From Acidobacteriota bacterium (GTDB lineage Bacteria; Acidobacteriota; Vicinamibacteria; Vicinamibacterales; Fen-181), in assembly GCA_003170135.1 (NCBI GenBank), contig PMZR01000020.1:1-34351 (forward strand): a stretch of DNA of 34,351 nucleotides, read 5' to 3'. Within the stretch, counting starts at the first letter, position 1; each line of letters opens with the position of its first letter. Positions 18,592 to 26,925 of this stretch are shown here, in pieces. The notes beneath the pieces were generated by a model. It did not search any database. It was not told where the DNA came from and was given only the letters and a program-made list of their open reading frames with translations. The translations under genes and the position numbers were made by a program.

Positions 18592-21024
18592 CAGAAGGCG
18601 CCCCCGCGGCCGCAGTGGCCGGGGTCCCTCGGCCAGGGCGTCACGCTCCTGCCAAACGGCTGGACGCTCGCGCCTGCCGGCCAGCACATGACGATGGGGC
18701 CGCTGCCGCTCGCGATGGTCCAGTCGGCCGACGGCCGGTACCTGATCGTGTCGAACGACGGCGGCAGCCGGCCTTCGCTCACGGTCGTGGACCTCGAGAA
18801 CTTCCAGGTGAAGCAGACGGCGAACGTCGATTTCGCGTGGCTGGGCCTCGCCTGGCACCCGACCGAGCGGCGGCTCTACTCGTCGGCCGGCGCGCAGAAC
18901 GCGATCAACGAGTTCAGCTTCGCCAAGGACCGGCTCACCGCCGGCGGCGCGTACCCGCTCGGCCGGCCCCAGTCGGTGGCCGAGGAGCACAGCTTCGTCG
19001 GCGGCGTCGCGGTGAGTCCCGATGCCAACTGGCTTTACGCCGCCGAGGTCCTCGGCAAGGCCGTCGCCGTCGTCGATCTGAAGAAAGGCCGCGTGCGGCA
19101 GACGATCGACCTTCCCGCCGAGGCGTACTCGGTGCTGCCGTCGCCCGACGGCAAGACCCTCTACGTGTCGCTGTGGGGCGGCGCGAAGGTGTTGCTGTTC
19201 GATGCGGTGACGCTGGCCGCCACGGGCGAGGTGGCGGTGGGCGAACATCCCAACGCGATGCTGCTGTCGAAGGACGGCACGCGGTTGTTCGTCGCGTGCG
19301 CCAACACGAACGCCGTCTGGGTCGTGGACACCGCCGCGCGCGCCGCGCGCGAACAGATCTCCGTGTCGCTTTTCCCGAACGCCCCGGCCGGTTCGACGCC
19401 CAACGCGCTGGATCTCTCCGCCGACGGCAGGACGCTGCTCGTGGCGAACGCCGACAACAATGCGGTTGCCGTGGTTGACGTGTCGAAGCCCGGCGCCAGC
19501 GGCGTGCGGGGGTTCATCCCGACGGGATGGTACCCGACAGCCGTCATGTTCGACCGGCGCGACGGCCGGCAGATCTTCATCCTGAGCGGCAAGGGCCTGA
19601 CATCACTCGCCAACCCGCGCGGTCCGCAGCCGGGCGCGGGTTACGCGGAGGGGCAGTACTCAGGGTCCATGCTCGCCGGCGCGTTGTCGGTCGTCCCGAC
19701 GCCCGACGCGGCCACGCTCGAGACGATGACCAGGCGCGTCTACGACAACACGCCGTACTCGGATGCCGTGAAGCTGGCACCGGCCGGCGTCCCGGCCGGG
19801 TCGCCGATTCCCCGCAAGGTGGGCGAAGCGTCGCCCATCAAGTACGTCTTCTACGTGATTCGCGAGAACCGGACCTACGACCAGGTCCTCGGCGACCTCG
19901 AGAAGGGCAACGGCGATCCGTCACTCGCGATCCTCGGCGAGCAGGTGACGCCGAACGCGCACGCGCTGGCGCGCGAGTTCGTGCTGTTCGACAACTTCTA
20001 CGTCAATTCGGAAGTCAGCTACGACGGCCACGCGTTCTCGATGGGCGCGTACGCGACCGACATCGTGCAGAAGATGTGGCCGCCGAACTACAGCGGAAAG
20101 GGCGGCCTGTACCTGAGCGAGGGCGGCTGGGAGACGCGCACGAAGTACGGCAACATCTCGGCGCCGGCCGAGGGGTGGCTGTGGGACTTCGCCAAGCGCG
20201 CCGGCGTGTCGGTGCGCAGCTACGGCGAATTCGGGGACTGGGAAAAGCCGGGCATGCCGGTCAAAGCGCAGGCGCCTGGGCTCGAGGGCCTGGTGCACCC
20301 GTCGTATCCGCCGTGGGATCTCAGCATCCCGGACACGCAGCGCGCGGAGGTCTGACTGAAGGAGTTCCGCGAATTCGAGGGCAACGGCAACCTGCCGCGC
20401 CTCTCGATCATCAAGCTGCCGAACGACCACACGTCGGGCACCGCCCCCGGCGCCTTCACGCCGCGCTCGATGGTCGCCGACAACGACCTGGCGCTCGGCC
20501 GCATTGTCGAGGCGATCACCAAGAGCCGCTTCTGGAAGGAGTCGGCGATCTTCATCCTCGAGGACGATGCGCAGAACGGACCCGACCACGTCGATTGTCA
20601 CCGGTCGCCGGCCTTTGTCATCAGTCCGTTCGTGAAGCGCCAGGCGGTGGACAGCACGATGTACAGCACCGTGGGCATGCTGCGGACGATGGAGTTGATC
20701 CTGGGCCTGCCGCCGATGAGCCAGTACGACGCGGCCGCCACGCCGATGTTCAACGCGTTCCAGGCGACCCCGGTCCTGACCGGCTACACGGTGCGGCCCG
20801 CGCGGGTGCCGATCGACGAGCGGAACGATCCGCGCGCGCCCGGCGCGCAGGCGTCGGCCGCGATGGACTTCAGCGAGGTGGATCGGGCGCCGGAGCTCGA
20901 ATTGAACGAGATCATCTGGAAGTCGATCCGCGGGGCGACCGCGACGATGCCGCCGCCGCGGCGCGCGGCGTGGGTGCGCAGCATCGAGAACGGGGAGCGG
21001 GAGGAGCGGAAGGACGAGAAGTAG
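18496..21024 (+). pseudogene. Beta-propeller/phosphoesterase fusion gene interrupted by in-frame TGA
   Basis: Secreted two-domain protein. After a signal peptide (residues 1-25) comes a YVTN/40-residue-repeat beta-propeller (about 45-370, with units such as DGKTLYVSLWGGAKVLLFDA and DGRTLLVANADNNAVAVVDV), then a phospholipase C/acid-phosphatase-like phosphoesterase domain (alkaline phosphatase superfamily; YVIRENRTYDQVLGD, NSEVSYDGHAFS). Codon 620 (20353-20355) is TGA. The same frame continues without other stops to 21024 with LKEFREFEGNGNLPRLSI, LPNDHTSGT and the metal-site segment EDDAQNGPDHVDCHR. As I recall the family, Trp is expected at this position (V-W-L/I-x-E-F), so TGG to TGA is the simplest explanation. 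If terminated, the 619-aa product lacks the second half of the catalytic domain; read-through would give 842 aa. Confidence 0.8.
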
Positions 21025-21030
21025 GGACAG

Positions 21031-21086
21031 GTCCGATGTCCGGTGTCCGACGTCCGGGGTCGTGGGTCCGCTTTCGGACTTCGGAC
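21031..21086. terminator. GTCCG-repeat hairpin downstream of phosphoesterase gene
   Basis: Two tandem copies of GTCCGAYGTCCGG-like sequence (21031-21043 and 21045-21057) are followed by TCGGACTTCGGAC (21074-21086), which is inversely complementary to either copy with one mismatch. It starts 6 bp after the stop codon. It could act as a terminator or be a dispersed palindromic repeat. Confidence 0.45.
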
Positions 21087-21299
21087 TGATTCGGCCAGCG
21101 CCAATTCTGCGACGATACCGTTCGACGAGAGGGCCTCCCCGAACGTCCCTCGCGCACGTTCTGCAACATCAGCCGGCCGGCTCCGTCGCATCATCTGCCA
21201 CGCGCGTTCGTCTCCTGCCGCCGCAGGCGCGCCATCTCTCGGATTTCTGCGCATCCGTGACGCACGTGCGTTGACACCCAAGCCGCCTGCGGTCGGATC

Positions 21300-22442
21300 G
21301 TGGCGTTGCCGACCGCCGGATACGAGCCGAAGTTGCCGGCGCAACACGCGCTCTATCGCGTCGTCCTGGAACACCTCGAAACGTTCCTGGCCGAGGCTGA
21401 GCGCGCTCGCGACGGCGAGAGGCTGCCGCGATTTGTCGAAGAGGAGTTCCGAGGCTTCCTCACGTGCGGCGTGTTGGCCGGCGGGTTCGCGCGGTTCCGG
21501 TGTGGCGGCTGCGGCCTCGATCGTCTCGTGCCGTTCTCCTGCAAGGGTCGCGGCTTCTGCCCAAGCTGTGGCGGCCGGCGGATGGCGGAACGCGCCGCCC
21601 ACCTGGTCGACCACGTGTTTCCGCCAGTCGGGGTCCGACAGTGGGTCCTCAGTTTCCCGCATCGCTTGCGGTATCTCCTCGCATGGGACCACGCGTTGTG
21701 TCGGGCCGTCGTCGCCGTGTACGTGCGCGCGCTGCTGGCGTTTCATCGCGGCCGGGCGGCGCAGCGCGGCGTCGTGAATGGACGCGGCGGCGCCGTCGTC
21801 TTCGTGCAGCGGTTCGGCGCGGCGCTCAACCTCAACGTGCACTTTCATGCGTTGGTGCTGGACGGCGTGTTCGCCGAGAACGCCGGCGGAGGCGTGGCCT
21901 TCCGGGCGCTCCCACCTCCACGGGACGACGATGTGGCGGCGGTATTGGCAGTCGTCCGCCGGCGCGTCCTGATGTTGTTGCGCCGCCGCGGTTTGCTGGA
22001 CGCGTCGGACGAGTCGGGCGGCGCCGACGGTCTGGCCGAGGAGGCGCCGGTCCTGGCCGGCATCAGCGCCGCCTCTGTTGTTGGCTCGATAGCCCGCGAA
22101 GGGCCCGAAGACGTCTCCGTGAGTACGGGTGCCAGGGAGTGTGCGGCGCGGCGGCGCAAGGAAAGCGGATCACAAGCGCCGCGGGACCCCAGCAGGTCGC
22201 TCTGGGCCGACCTGATGCGCCGGACGTTCGACTTCGACGTGCTGGGGTGCCCACGGTGCGGGGGCCGGATGCGGCTGGTCGCGACCATCGAGCAGCGTAG
22301 CGTGATCGACCGTATTCTACGGCACCTTGGGCTGCCTGCCGATCTGCCCGCCCCCTGGCCCGCCCGGGCGCCGCCTTTGCGCCCGGATCCTTTCGACGCC
22401 AGCGCTTATCCGCCGGTCGACGAGACCGGGACCTCCGCCTGA
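21300..22442 (+). pseudogene. IS91-family transposase, internally deleted
   Basis: 380-aa open frame from GTG 21300. The N-terminal zinc-binding region is intact (FRCGGCG, CKGRGFCPSCGGRR, about residues 65-100), followed by the rolling-circle core with the HUH motif NLNVHFHALVLDGVF (about 178-192). After PVLAGISAASVVG (about 252-264) the sequence goes through a low-similarity linker of ~35 residues straight to LWADLMRRTFDFDVLGCPRC and the C-terminal zinc ribbon. From my recollection of the family, this position should hold roughly 100 residues (FxLHA..., CRYxxRPPLA, HLLFxPLE) that carry the catalytic tyrosine. The copy is therefore probably inactive, although the frame is preserved. Copy 1 of the 233-bp repeat begins 98 bp downstream. 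Confidence 0.8.
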
Positions 22443-22540
22443 GGGCCCGAGCTCCGTCCCGAGGCAAGTGGCCGGCCGACCGAACGGACGAATTTACCCG
22501 ACCGGCCTTGGCGAGCCCGCCGGTGCAGTGGTAGTGTGCC

Positions 22541-22773
22541 CTGTGTAATAGGCCGTGGGCCGTGGCCCGAGCGCCGTCGGCCACAATCGGCGTGGCGCGC
22601 TCGCTGCTCGCCGTCAGGGGCGTTCCGGAGATCCCCCGCGCCGACGGCACGCGGCGCAGCCAGGGTCGCATAAGGGCCATTCCGTTGACCACCCCCAACG
22701 GGCGGGGGCGCCCTCGACCGAGGCGCCGAGGCGATGGGCCCCGCGGTGCAGGTGCCTAATGCGGCCTATCGTC
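22541..22773 (+). repeat. 233-bp dispersed repeat, copy 1
   Basis: Begins CTGTGTAATAGGCCGTGGGC and ends TGCGGCCTATCGTC. The boundaries are defined by loss of identity with three other copies. It carries an 8-bp inverted match near the ends (ATAGGCCG/CGGCCTAT) and two tandem hairpins: CCGTTG 22682-22687 with CAACGG 22696-22701, and GGCGCCCTC 22707-22715 with GAGGCGCC 22720-22727 (one bulge). Left flank is the end of the IS91 remnant, right flank the leader of the metalloprotease gene. No target-site duplication. Short reading frames cross it but are not conserved between versions. Confidence 0.95.
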
Positions 22774-22873
22774 AACCGTGTGGCCCACCGAGAGCCCGGC
22801 CCAGGGGTCACCGAGTGTGAAGGCCTCGGGTTGGTGCAGGAGCCGAGGCAGATCGGGCGGAAAGGTCGCGTCG

Positions 22874-23845
22874 ATGGCACCACAGAATTCGGCGTTGACA
22901 ATCCTGGCGTTCACATGCCTTCATCTCGTGGCGGTCGCTTGCGGCGGCAGTCCGACCGCACCCTCTACCAGTTCGACGAGCTCGGCACCGACCCAGACGC
23001 TTACCGTGTCCGGTCCCCAGGGCATCCTCATTCCTGGTGAGACCGTGCAACTCCAGGCGATAGAGCACTACTACCCGGCCGGGAACCAGGCGGACAGGAC
23101 GCCAACAGCTATGTGGCGATCGTCCAACACCGTGATCGCTATCGTGTCATCCGAAGGACTGGTGACCGCGACTGCCCCGGGCGCGGCCGACATCTCCGCG
23201 ACGTTCGAAAACCTAACAACCACCACGGGAATCCGAGTGGCGACCTCACACGCTCTGTTCTCGGGCCAGATCGATCCGGACGTGGCGGCAGACATCATTG
23301 CCTATAATCAGAACCCAGGCGGCTCGTTCAACCGCTACCCTGGCATCATTAACCGCTTCGACCTGCCCATCCGCGTCTATGTCGATCCAGCCTTCGCCAG
23401 GGCCTTTGCGGACTGCGCACAGCGCGCGATCACAGCCTGGCAGGCAGGAACCGGGCTTCCCGTGACGTACATCGACCAAGACGCCGAACCGCGCGTGCGG
23501 TGGATTGTTCAGCCGATTGCCGACGGCCATCCCTACACGCGGGTCGAATCCGTCAACCTGGATAACAGCTACCGCTCGGTCGTCGTGGTCCTCCCCACTG
23601 GTATGGCTCCACGCCCTGACTTGCCAGGGAATTGCCCCGATCCGGTGCTGGACACCGCAACCCATGAGTTTGGCCATGGCCAGGGCATCATCCAACACCC
23701 GCCATGGGGCGGAGTAATGGAGTACCGCGAGACGTGGACTGGCTTGAGGCAGCCCAACGCACGCGAGTTCCGCATGATTACGGAACTCTACAAGTTACCA
23801 CTCGGTGCGCATGTCAACCCGGACGGAAGTTGGGTTGTGCGTTAG
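22874..23845 (+). CDS. Lipoprotein with Big2 domain and metzincin-like zinc protease domain
   Basis: 323-aa protein from ATG 22874, with GGAAAGG 8 nt upstream. Signal peptide with lipobox-like AVAC (Cys23), then a Ser/Thr/Pro linker, a bacterial Ig-like group 2 domain (about 41-121: VSGPQGILIPGETVQLQA ... TATAPGAADISATFENL), and a protease domain with HEFGHGQGIIQHP (264-276) and a probable Met-turn GVMEY (Met282). The zinc site reads HExxHxxGxxxH, one residue longer than the classical metzincin HExxHxxGxxH. Likely surface-anchored and acting outside the cell. The gene is complete and sits alone between repeat copies 1 and 2, ending 26 bp before copy 2. Confidence 0.78.
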   Translation: MAPQNSALTILAFTCLHLVAVACGGSPTAPSTSSTSSAPTQTLTVSGPQGILIPGETVQLQAIEHYYPAGNQADRTPTAMWRSSNTVIAIVSSEGLVTATAPGAADISATFENLTTTTGIRVATSHALFSGQIDPDVAADIIAYNQNPGGSFNRYPGIINRFDLPIRVYVDPAFARAFADCAQRAITAWQAGTGLPVTYIDQDAEPRVRWIVQPIADGHPYTRVESVNLDNSYRSVVVVLPTGMAPRPDLPGNCPDPVLDTATHEFGHGQGIIQHPPWGGVMEYRETWTGLRQPNAREFRMITELYKLPLGAHVNPDGSWVVR

Positions 23846-23871
23846 AACGTCGAGCCGTCTCCAACTTCTAA

Positions 23872-24104
23872 CTGTGTAATAGGCCGTGGGCCGTGGCCCG
23901 AGCGCCGTCGGCCACAATCGGCGTGGCGCGCTCGCTGCTCGCCGTCAGGGGCGTTCCGGAGATCCCCCGCGCCGACGGCACGCGGCGCAGCCAGGGTCGC
24001 ATAAGGGCCATTCCGTTGACCACCCCCAACGGGCGGGGGCGCCCTCGACCGAGGCGCCGAGGCGATGGGACCCGCGGTGCAGGTGCCTAATGCGGCCTAT
24101 CGTC
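23872..24104 (+). repeat. 233-bp dispersed repeat, copy 2
   Basis: Nearly identical to copy 1; the only difference I see is GGGACCC (A at 24070) instead of GGGCCCC. Left flank is the short spacer after the metalloprotease stop. The right flank begins directly inside a surface-protein coding sequence whose 5' part is missing. Same orientation as the other copies. Confidence 0.95.
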
Positions 24105-24696
24105 GACGGTGGTACCCAAGGGATACTTGGGTTTCTTGACGGCCTGGCCCGCGGGCCAATCACGGCCGAACGCTTCGACAGTGAATTCCTGGACCGGCAA
24201 GGTGGTGGCCAACGCGGCCCTTGTTCCGGCAGGAGCAAATGAATCGATCTCGGTCTACGCCAGCGATCCCACCGACGTAGTGCTTGATATCAACGGCTAC
24301 TTCGGGCCGCCGGGGGCGGCGGGCGCATTGAATTTCTATCCGGTGGCGCCGTGCCGCGTGGCGGACACGCGAGGGGCGGGAGGTCCGTTCGGGGGTCCGG
24401 AGATGGGGGCAACCGAGACACGCTCGTTCTCCATCCCGTCGGGCGGCTGCAACATTCCGCAGACCGCGGCTGCGTACTCATTGAACGTGACGGTTGTGCC
24501 GGGCGCGGTGTTGTCGTACCTGACGGCCTGGCCAACGGGCTCGCCACGGCCGTTCGTTTCGACACTGAACTCGTTCGACGGCGCGATAGTGGCAAACGCC
24601 GCGATCGTGCCGGCGGGGGCGAACGGAGCGATCAGCGTGTACGTGACCAACCCCACGCACGTCATCCTGGACATCAACGGGTATTTCGCGCCGTAG
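24105..24696 (+). pseudogene. 3' fragment of a repetitive surface protein gene
   Basis: The frame enters from the edge of repeat copy 2 already inside a conserved unit (TVVPKGYLGFLTAWPAGQ) and runs to TAG at 24694-24696. It contains two tandem ~90-residue units sharing LTAWP.G..RP, S.VNS/TLNS, VANAA.VPAGAN..ISVY and ILDINGYF, separated by FYPVAPCRVADTRGAGGPF. This beta-rich module is typical of C-termini of large exported acidobacterial proteins, and at least one further upstream unit is expected. Only a weak GTG (24109) could initiate it and there is no ribosome site, so I call it 5'-truncated at the repeat. Confidence 0.7.
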
Positions 24697-24825
24697 GGCT
24701 ACAGCGGAGTCTCGCTTCGACCGACTCCGTCGTGCGGCGGGCCCCACATCACCGGAGATGCCCGGGGCCCATCTGTGGCTGGCGATCGCACGGAGTTCGG
24801 TGGACCCTTCGACCGAGGGAGGCGG

Positions 24826-25599
24826 ATGGAGATACCTGAATTCAAACCGGCCAGGACCGCGGCGCTGGCCTTGGCGGTTCTGGCTTCGGTGGCCGCCGCG
24901 GCCGTCTTCTCCCTGCGTCCGGGCATCCTCTCGATCCTGATCACGTGGTGCCTCACGATCGGTCTGGCCATAGCCGTTCTAGGCCGCCAACGGCCCGGTG
25001 ATCTGGGCTTGCGCGCAGCGGGGATTGTCCCCGGAATCGCGTACGGGGCGCTCTACTGGCTCTCCCTGCAGGCGGCGGTCATCGTCACGGCGCCCTGGTT
25101 CGGCAAGCGCGCCGGACTGGATCCCCAACTCGCTGCCGGCGCACGGCTGGCCTTCACGGGTCCGCTGCTCGACCAGCTCATCTTCTTCGCCTCGGCCGAA
25201 GAGATCGTGCATCGTGGCTTCTTACTGCCACAGATCTATCTGCGGCTGCGAGCGCGCATGAGGCCTCGCACAGCGCTCATCGTCGCGACGTTGTTCGGCA
25301 GTGCCTTCTTCGCCCTGCTGCACATACCGCACCGATTACTGGAGGGCGTCTCCGAACGGGACCTGCTTCTTCAATTGCTGCTGCTCGTGGCAGCGGGCGT
25401 CTTTTTCTGTGCCATCTACCTGCTGACAGGCAACCTGCTGTGCGCTGTCCTGATACACGCGCTGTCCAACTTCCCGACGCTGCCGTTTGACGCCGGCCTT
25501 CCCTGGCAACCCTGGCTGGTCATTAAGTACGCCCTCGCCCTGCTCGCGGCAGGCGTCTACGCGCTCTGGTTCCGCCGCCGGCCCCGAGCTTCCTCCTGA
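24826..25599 (+). CDS. CPBP family intramembrane metalloprotease (Abi/CAAX-like)
   Basis: 257-aa polytopic membrane protein. ATG at 24826 is chosen for AGGGAGG just upstream; the frame extends to 24775 without a better site. The three CPBP motifs are present: EEIVHRGFLL (motif 1, EExxxR), FALLHIPH (motif 2, FxxxH) and LIHALSNF (motif 3, HxxxN/D), on predicted helices. About seven hydrophobic segments span the chain. CPBP proteases process prenylated or bacteriocin-like peptides or provide immunity to them; here there is no adjacent peptide gene. Complete, between repeat copies 2 and 3. Confidence 0.85.
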   Translation: MEIPEFKPARTAALALAVLASVAAAAVFSLRPGILSILITWCLTIGLAIAVLGRQRPGDLGLRAAGIVPGIAYGALYWLSLQAAVIVTAPWFGKRAGLDPQLAAGARLAFTGPLLDQLIFFASAEEIVHRGFLLPQIYLRLRARMRPRTALIVATLFGSAFFALLHIPHRLLEGVSERDLLLQLLLLVAAGVFFCAIYLLTGNLLCAVLIHALSNFPTLPFDAGLPWQPWLVIKYALALLAAGVYALWFRRRPRASS

Positions 25600-25678
25600 G
25601 GAACACCCGACCCCTACCCGCGCTCCTGCCGGCTCCGCCATGTGCTAGACTCACATGTTTCAAGGGGTCCCGCGCTCT

Positions 25679-25831
25679 ATGTCTGTCCAAGTTCTTCTGT
25701 ACGGCAAGCTGTTGGGTATAGAAGAATTCCTGTTTTCGGCCGCGCCTGGCGCCTCGAGCGAGGCCAACCTGCTCGCGGGCCGCTCGCACTGGGTCACCCT
25801 GCTCAGCGAAATCCTACCGCGCGCTGTGTAA
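25679..25831 (+). pseudogene. 5' fragment of a Cas10-like palm-domain gene, cut by repeat copy 3
   Basis: ATG 25679 with AAGGGG about 10 nt upstream opens a 50-codon frame. It stops at a TAA supplied by the first bases of the repeat (GCTGTGTAA). The peptide follows the pattern that opens Cas10/Csm1 palm domains (G-x3-GI-x2-F-[IL]-...-L-x-GRS-...-LL-x-E): YGKLLGIEEFLFSAAPG, then LLAGRSHWVTLLSEILPRA. No HD domain precedes it. Everything after residue 48 is lost at the repeat edge. A type III CRISPR origin is inferred from this pattern alone; no other cas gene or CRISPR array is in the window. Confidence 0.45.
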
Positions 25832-26060
25832 TAGGCCGTGGGCCGTGGCCGGAGCGCCGTCGGCCACAATCGGCGTGGCGCGTTCGCTGCTCGCCGTCAG
25901 GGGCGTTCCGGAGATCCCCCGCGCCGACGGCACGCGGCGCAGCCAGGGTCGCCTAACTAAGGGCCAGTCCGTTGACCACCCCCAACGGGCGGGGGCGCCC
26001 TCGACCGAGGCCCAGAGGCGATGGGCCCCGCGGTGCAGGTGCCTAATGCGGCCTATCGTC
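25824..26060 (+). repeat. 237-bp dispersed repeat, copy 3
   Basis: Longer version of the repeat: GTCGCCTAACTAAGGG replaces GTCGCATAAGGG of copies 1-2 (+4 nt). It shares CCGGAGCG, GCGCGTTCG and GGCCAGTCC with copy 4, but has GGGCCCC like copy 1 and a unique GAGGCCCAGAGG that breaks the second hairpin. It lies between the Cas10-like 5' fragment and an unrelated 3' coding fragment. Confidence 0.95.
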
Positions 26061-26282
26061 CCCTACGAATTTGGTTGCACGATCAAGGTCAAGAACAACG
26101 ACCCGACCAAGCCGCCGGACTATGTGGGCACGATCAATGATCTCGGAAGCGGGTGGGATGTGAAACACCATAATGTGCCGCCCGAAGAGTGGATCGACAT
26201 TTGGAAGCCGTGCAAGGCTGCGACTCAATGGGGCAAGCAATGGAGATGGGTGGAGATCTGCTGTAATGATCAATGCAAATAG
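26061..26282 (+). pseudogene. 3' coding fragment, possible toxin tip
   Basis: A protein-like frame begins at the right edge of repeat copy 3 (PYEFGCTIKVKNNDPTK) and ends at TAG-type stop 26280-26282 after KQWRWVEICCNDQCK; 73 codons. It is rich in Trp and Cys, ending in a Cys-Cys-x3-Cys tail, and its base composition is visibly richer in A/T than the neighbours. A short variable C-terminus followed immediately by a small gene, in a segment that also holds an Rhs core, suggests the tip of a polymorphic toxin. I do not recognise the domain. Confidence 0.4.
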
Positions 26283-26892
26283 ACGCCTCGCGATCGGTGT
26301 TCTTGTCGCCCTGTGTAGCGCAAGCATAATGGCCGTGGGAGATCTATGCAGCTATTCTATGGACCCAAAGAGTCTGAGTACGTGCAGATCTCCGAGTGGC
26401 ATGTACCGGATAGAGCGACGTCTTGAGACGCTGAGAGACGGTGGCGGCCAAGGAGTTCTAACTATCACGGACGAGGCAACTAATAAGGCGCGGAGACTGT
26501 ATGTGTACGATAGAAGTGTATCGATCGTGTGGTCACCTGATAGTCGGCATCTTATTCTGAACGATTTTGCGGGAAGTGACTACACCGACAACTATATCTA
26601 TGACACTGCAATGGCGCGAGTAGTGCTCGATATCAGGCGGAGAATCACTGTGGGACTGACGGGTGTGGAACGACGACGGATGACGGCTAACGACCATGTC
26701 TATTCATCTGGATATAAGTGGTTAGGCGACGACACGATCGGTGTTCTCGCGTACGGCCATGGGCAGCACGACAGGAAGGGCTTCTGTGCCTGCTACACTG
26801 TTAGCATCAGTGGGCTCATCGCAACCTGCAAGGAGTTCGCGACTCCTCCCGAGGTGGCTCCGGAGGAATACTGTGACAAGATGAGCCGCTGA
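26266..26892 (+). CDS. Hypothetical exported protein, possible immunity partner
   Basis: 208-aa protein, ATG at 26266 overlapping the end of the preceding fragment by 17 bases, with TGGAG 10 nt upstream. The N-terminus is a signal peptide (NRRLAIGVLVALCSASIMAV). The mature part contains beta-propeller-like stretches (SIVWSPDSRHLILNDFAGSD and YIYDTAMARVVLDIRR) and a Cys-rich end (KGFCACYTVSISG). Codon use is A/T-rich compared with the surrounding genes, consistent with transfer. Position directly behind a truncated variable C-terminus would fit a periplasmic immunity protein, but function is not shown. Complete. Confidence 0.6.
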   Translation: MINANRRLAIGVLVALCSASIMAVGDLCSYSMDPKSLSTCRSPSGMYRIERRLETLRDGGGQGVLTITDEATNKARRLYVYDRSVSIVWSPDSRHLILNDFAGSDYTDNYIYDTAMARVVLDIRRRITVGLTGVERRRMTANDHVYSSGYKWLGDDTIGVLAYGHGQHDRKGFCACYTVSISGLIATCKEFATPPEVAPEEYCDKMSR

Positions 26893-26925
26893 TGTTCCTT
26901 CGAAGTCTGGGCTTGACCCGGCTAT

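Noticed and set aside
20353..20400. TGA as a selenocysteine codon
   Set aside because: The expected residue is Trp by family comparison, and no convincing SECIS-type hairpin follows the codon.
22541..22773. Repeat as the terminus of the IS91 element produced by one-ended transposition
   Set aside because: One-ended events keep one constant end and a variable other end. Here both ends are constant in all four copies and three copies have no transposase nearby. A functional link remains possible but unproven.
22555..23040. Open frame starting in repeat copy 1 and similar frames at 23886, 25845 and 27780
   Set aside because: They arise from the repeat itself, are Arg/Pro-rich, change frame with the 4-nt difference between repeat versions and lead into different flanks. 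They are not a conserved protein.
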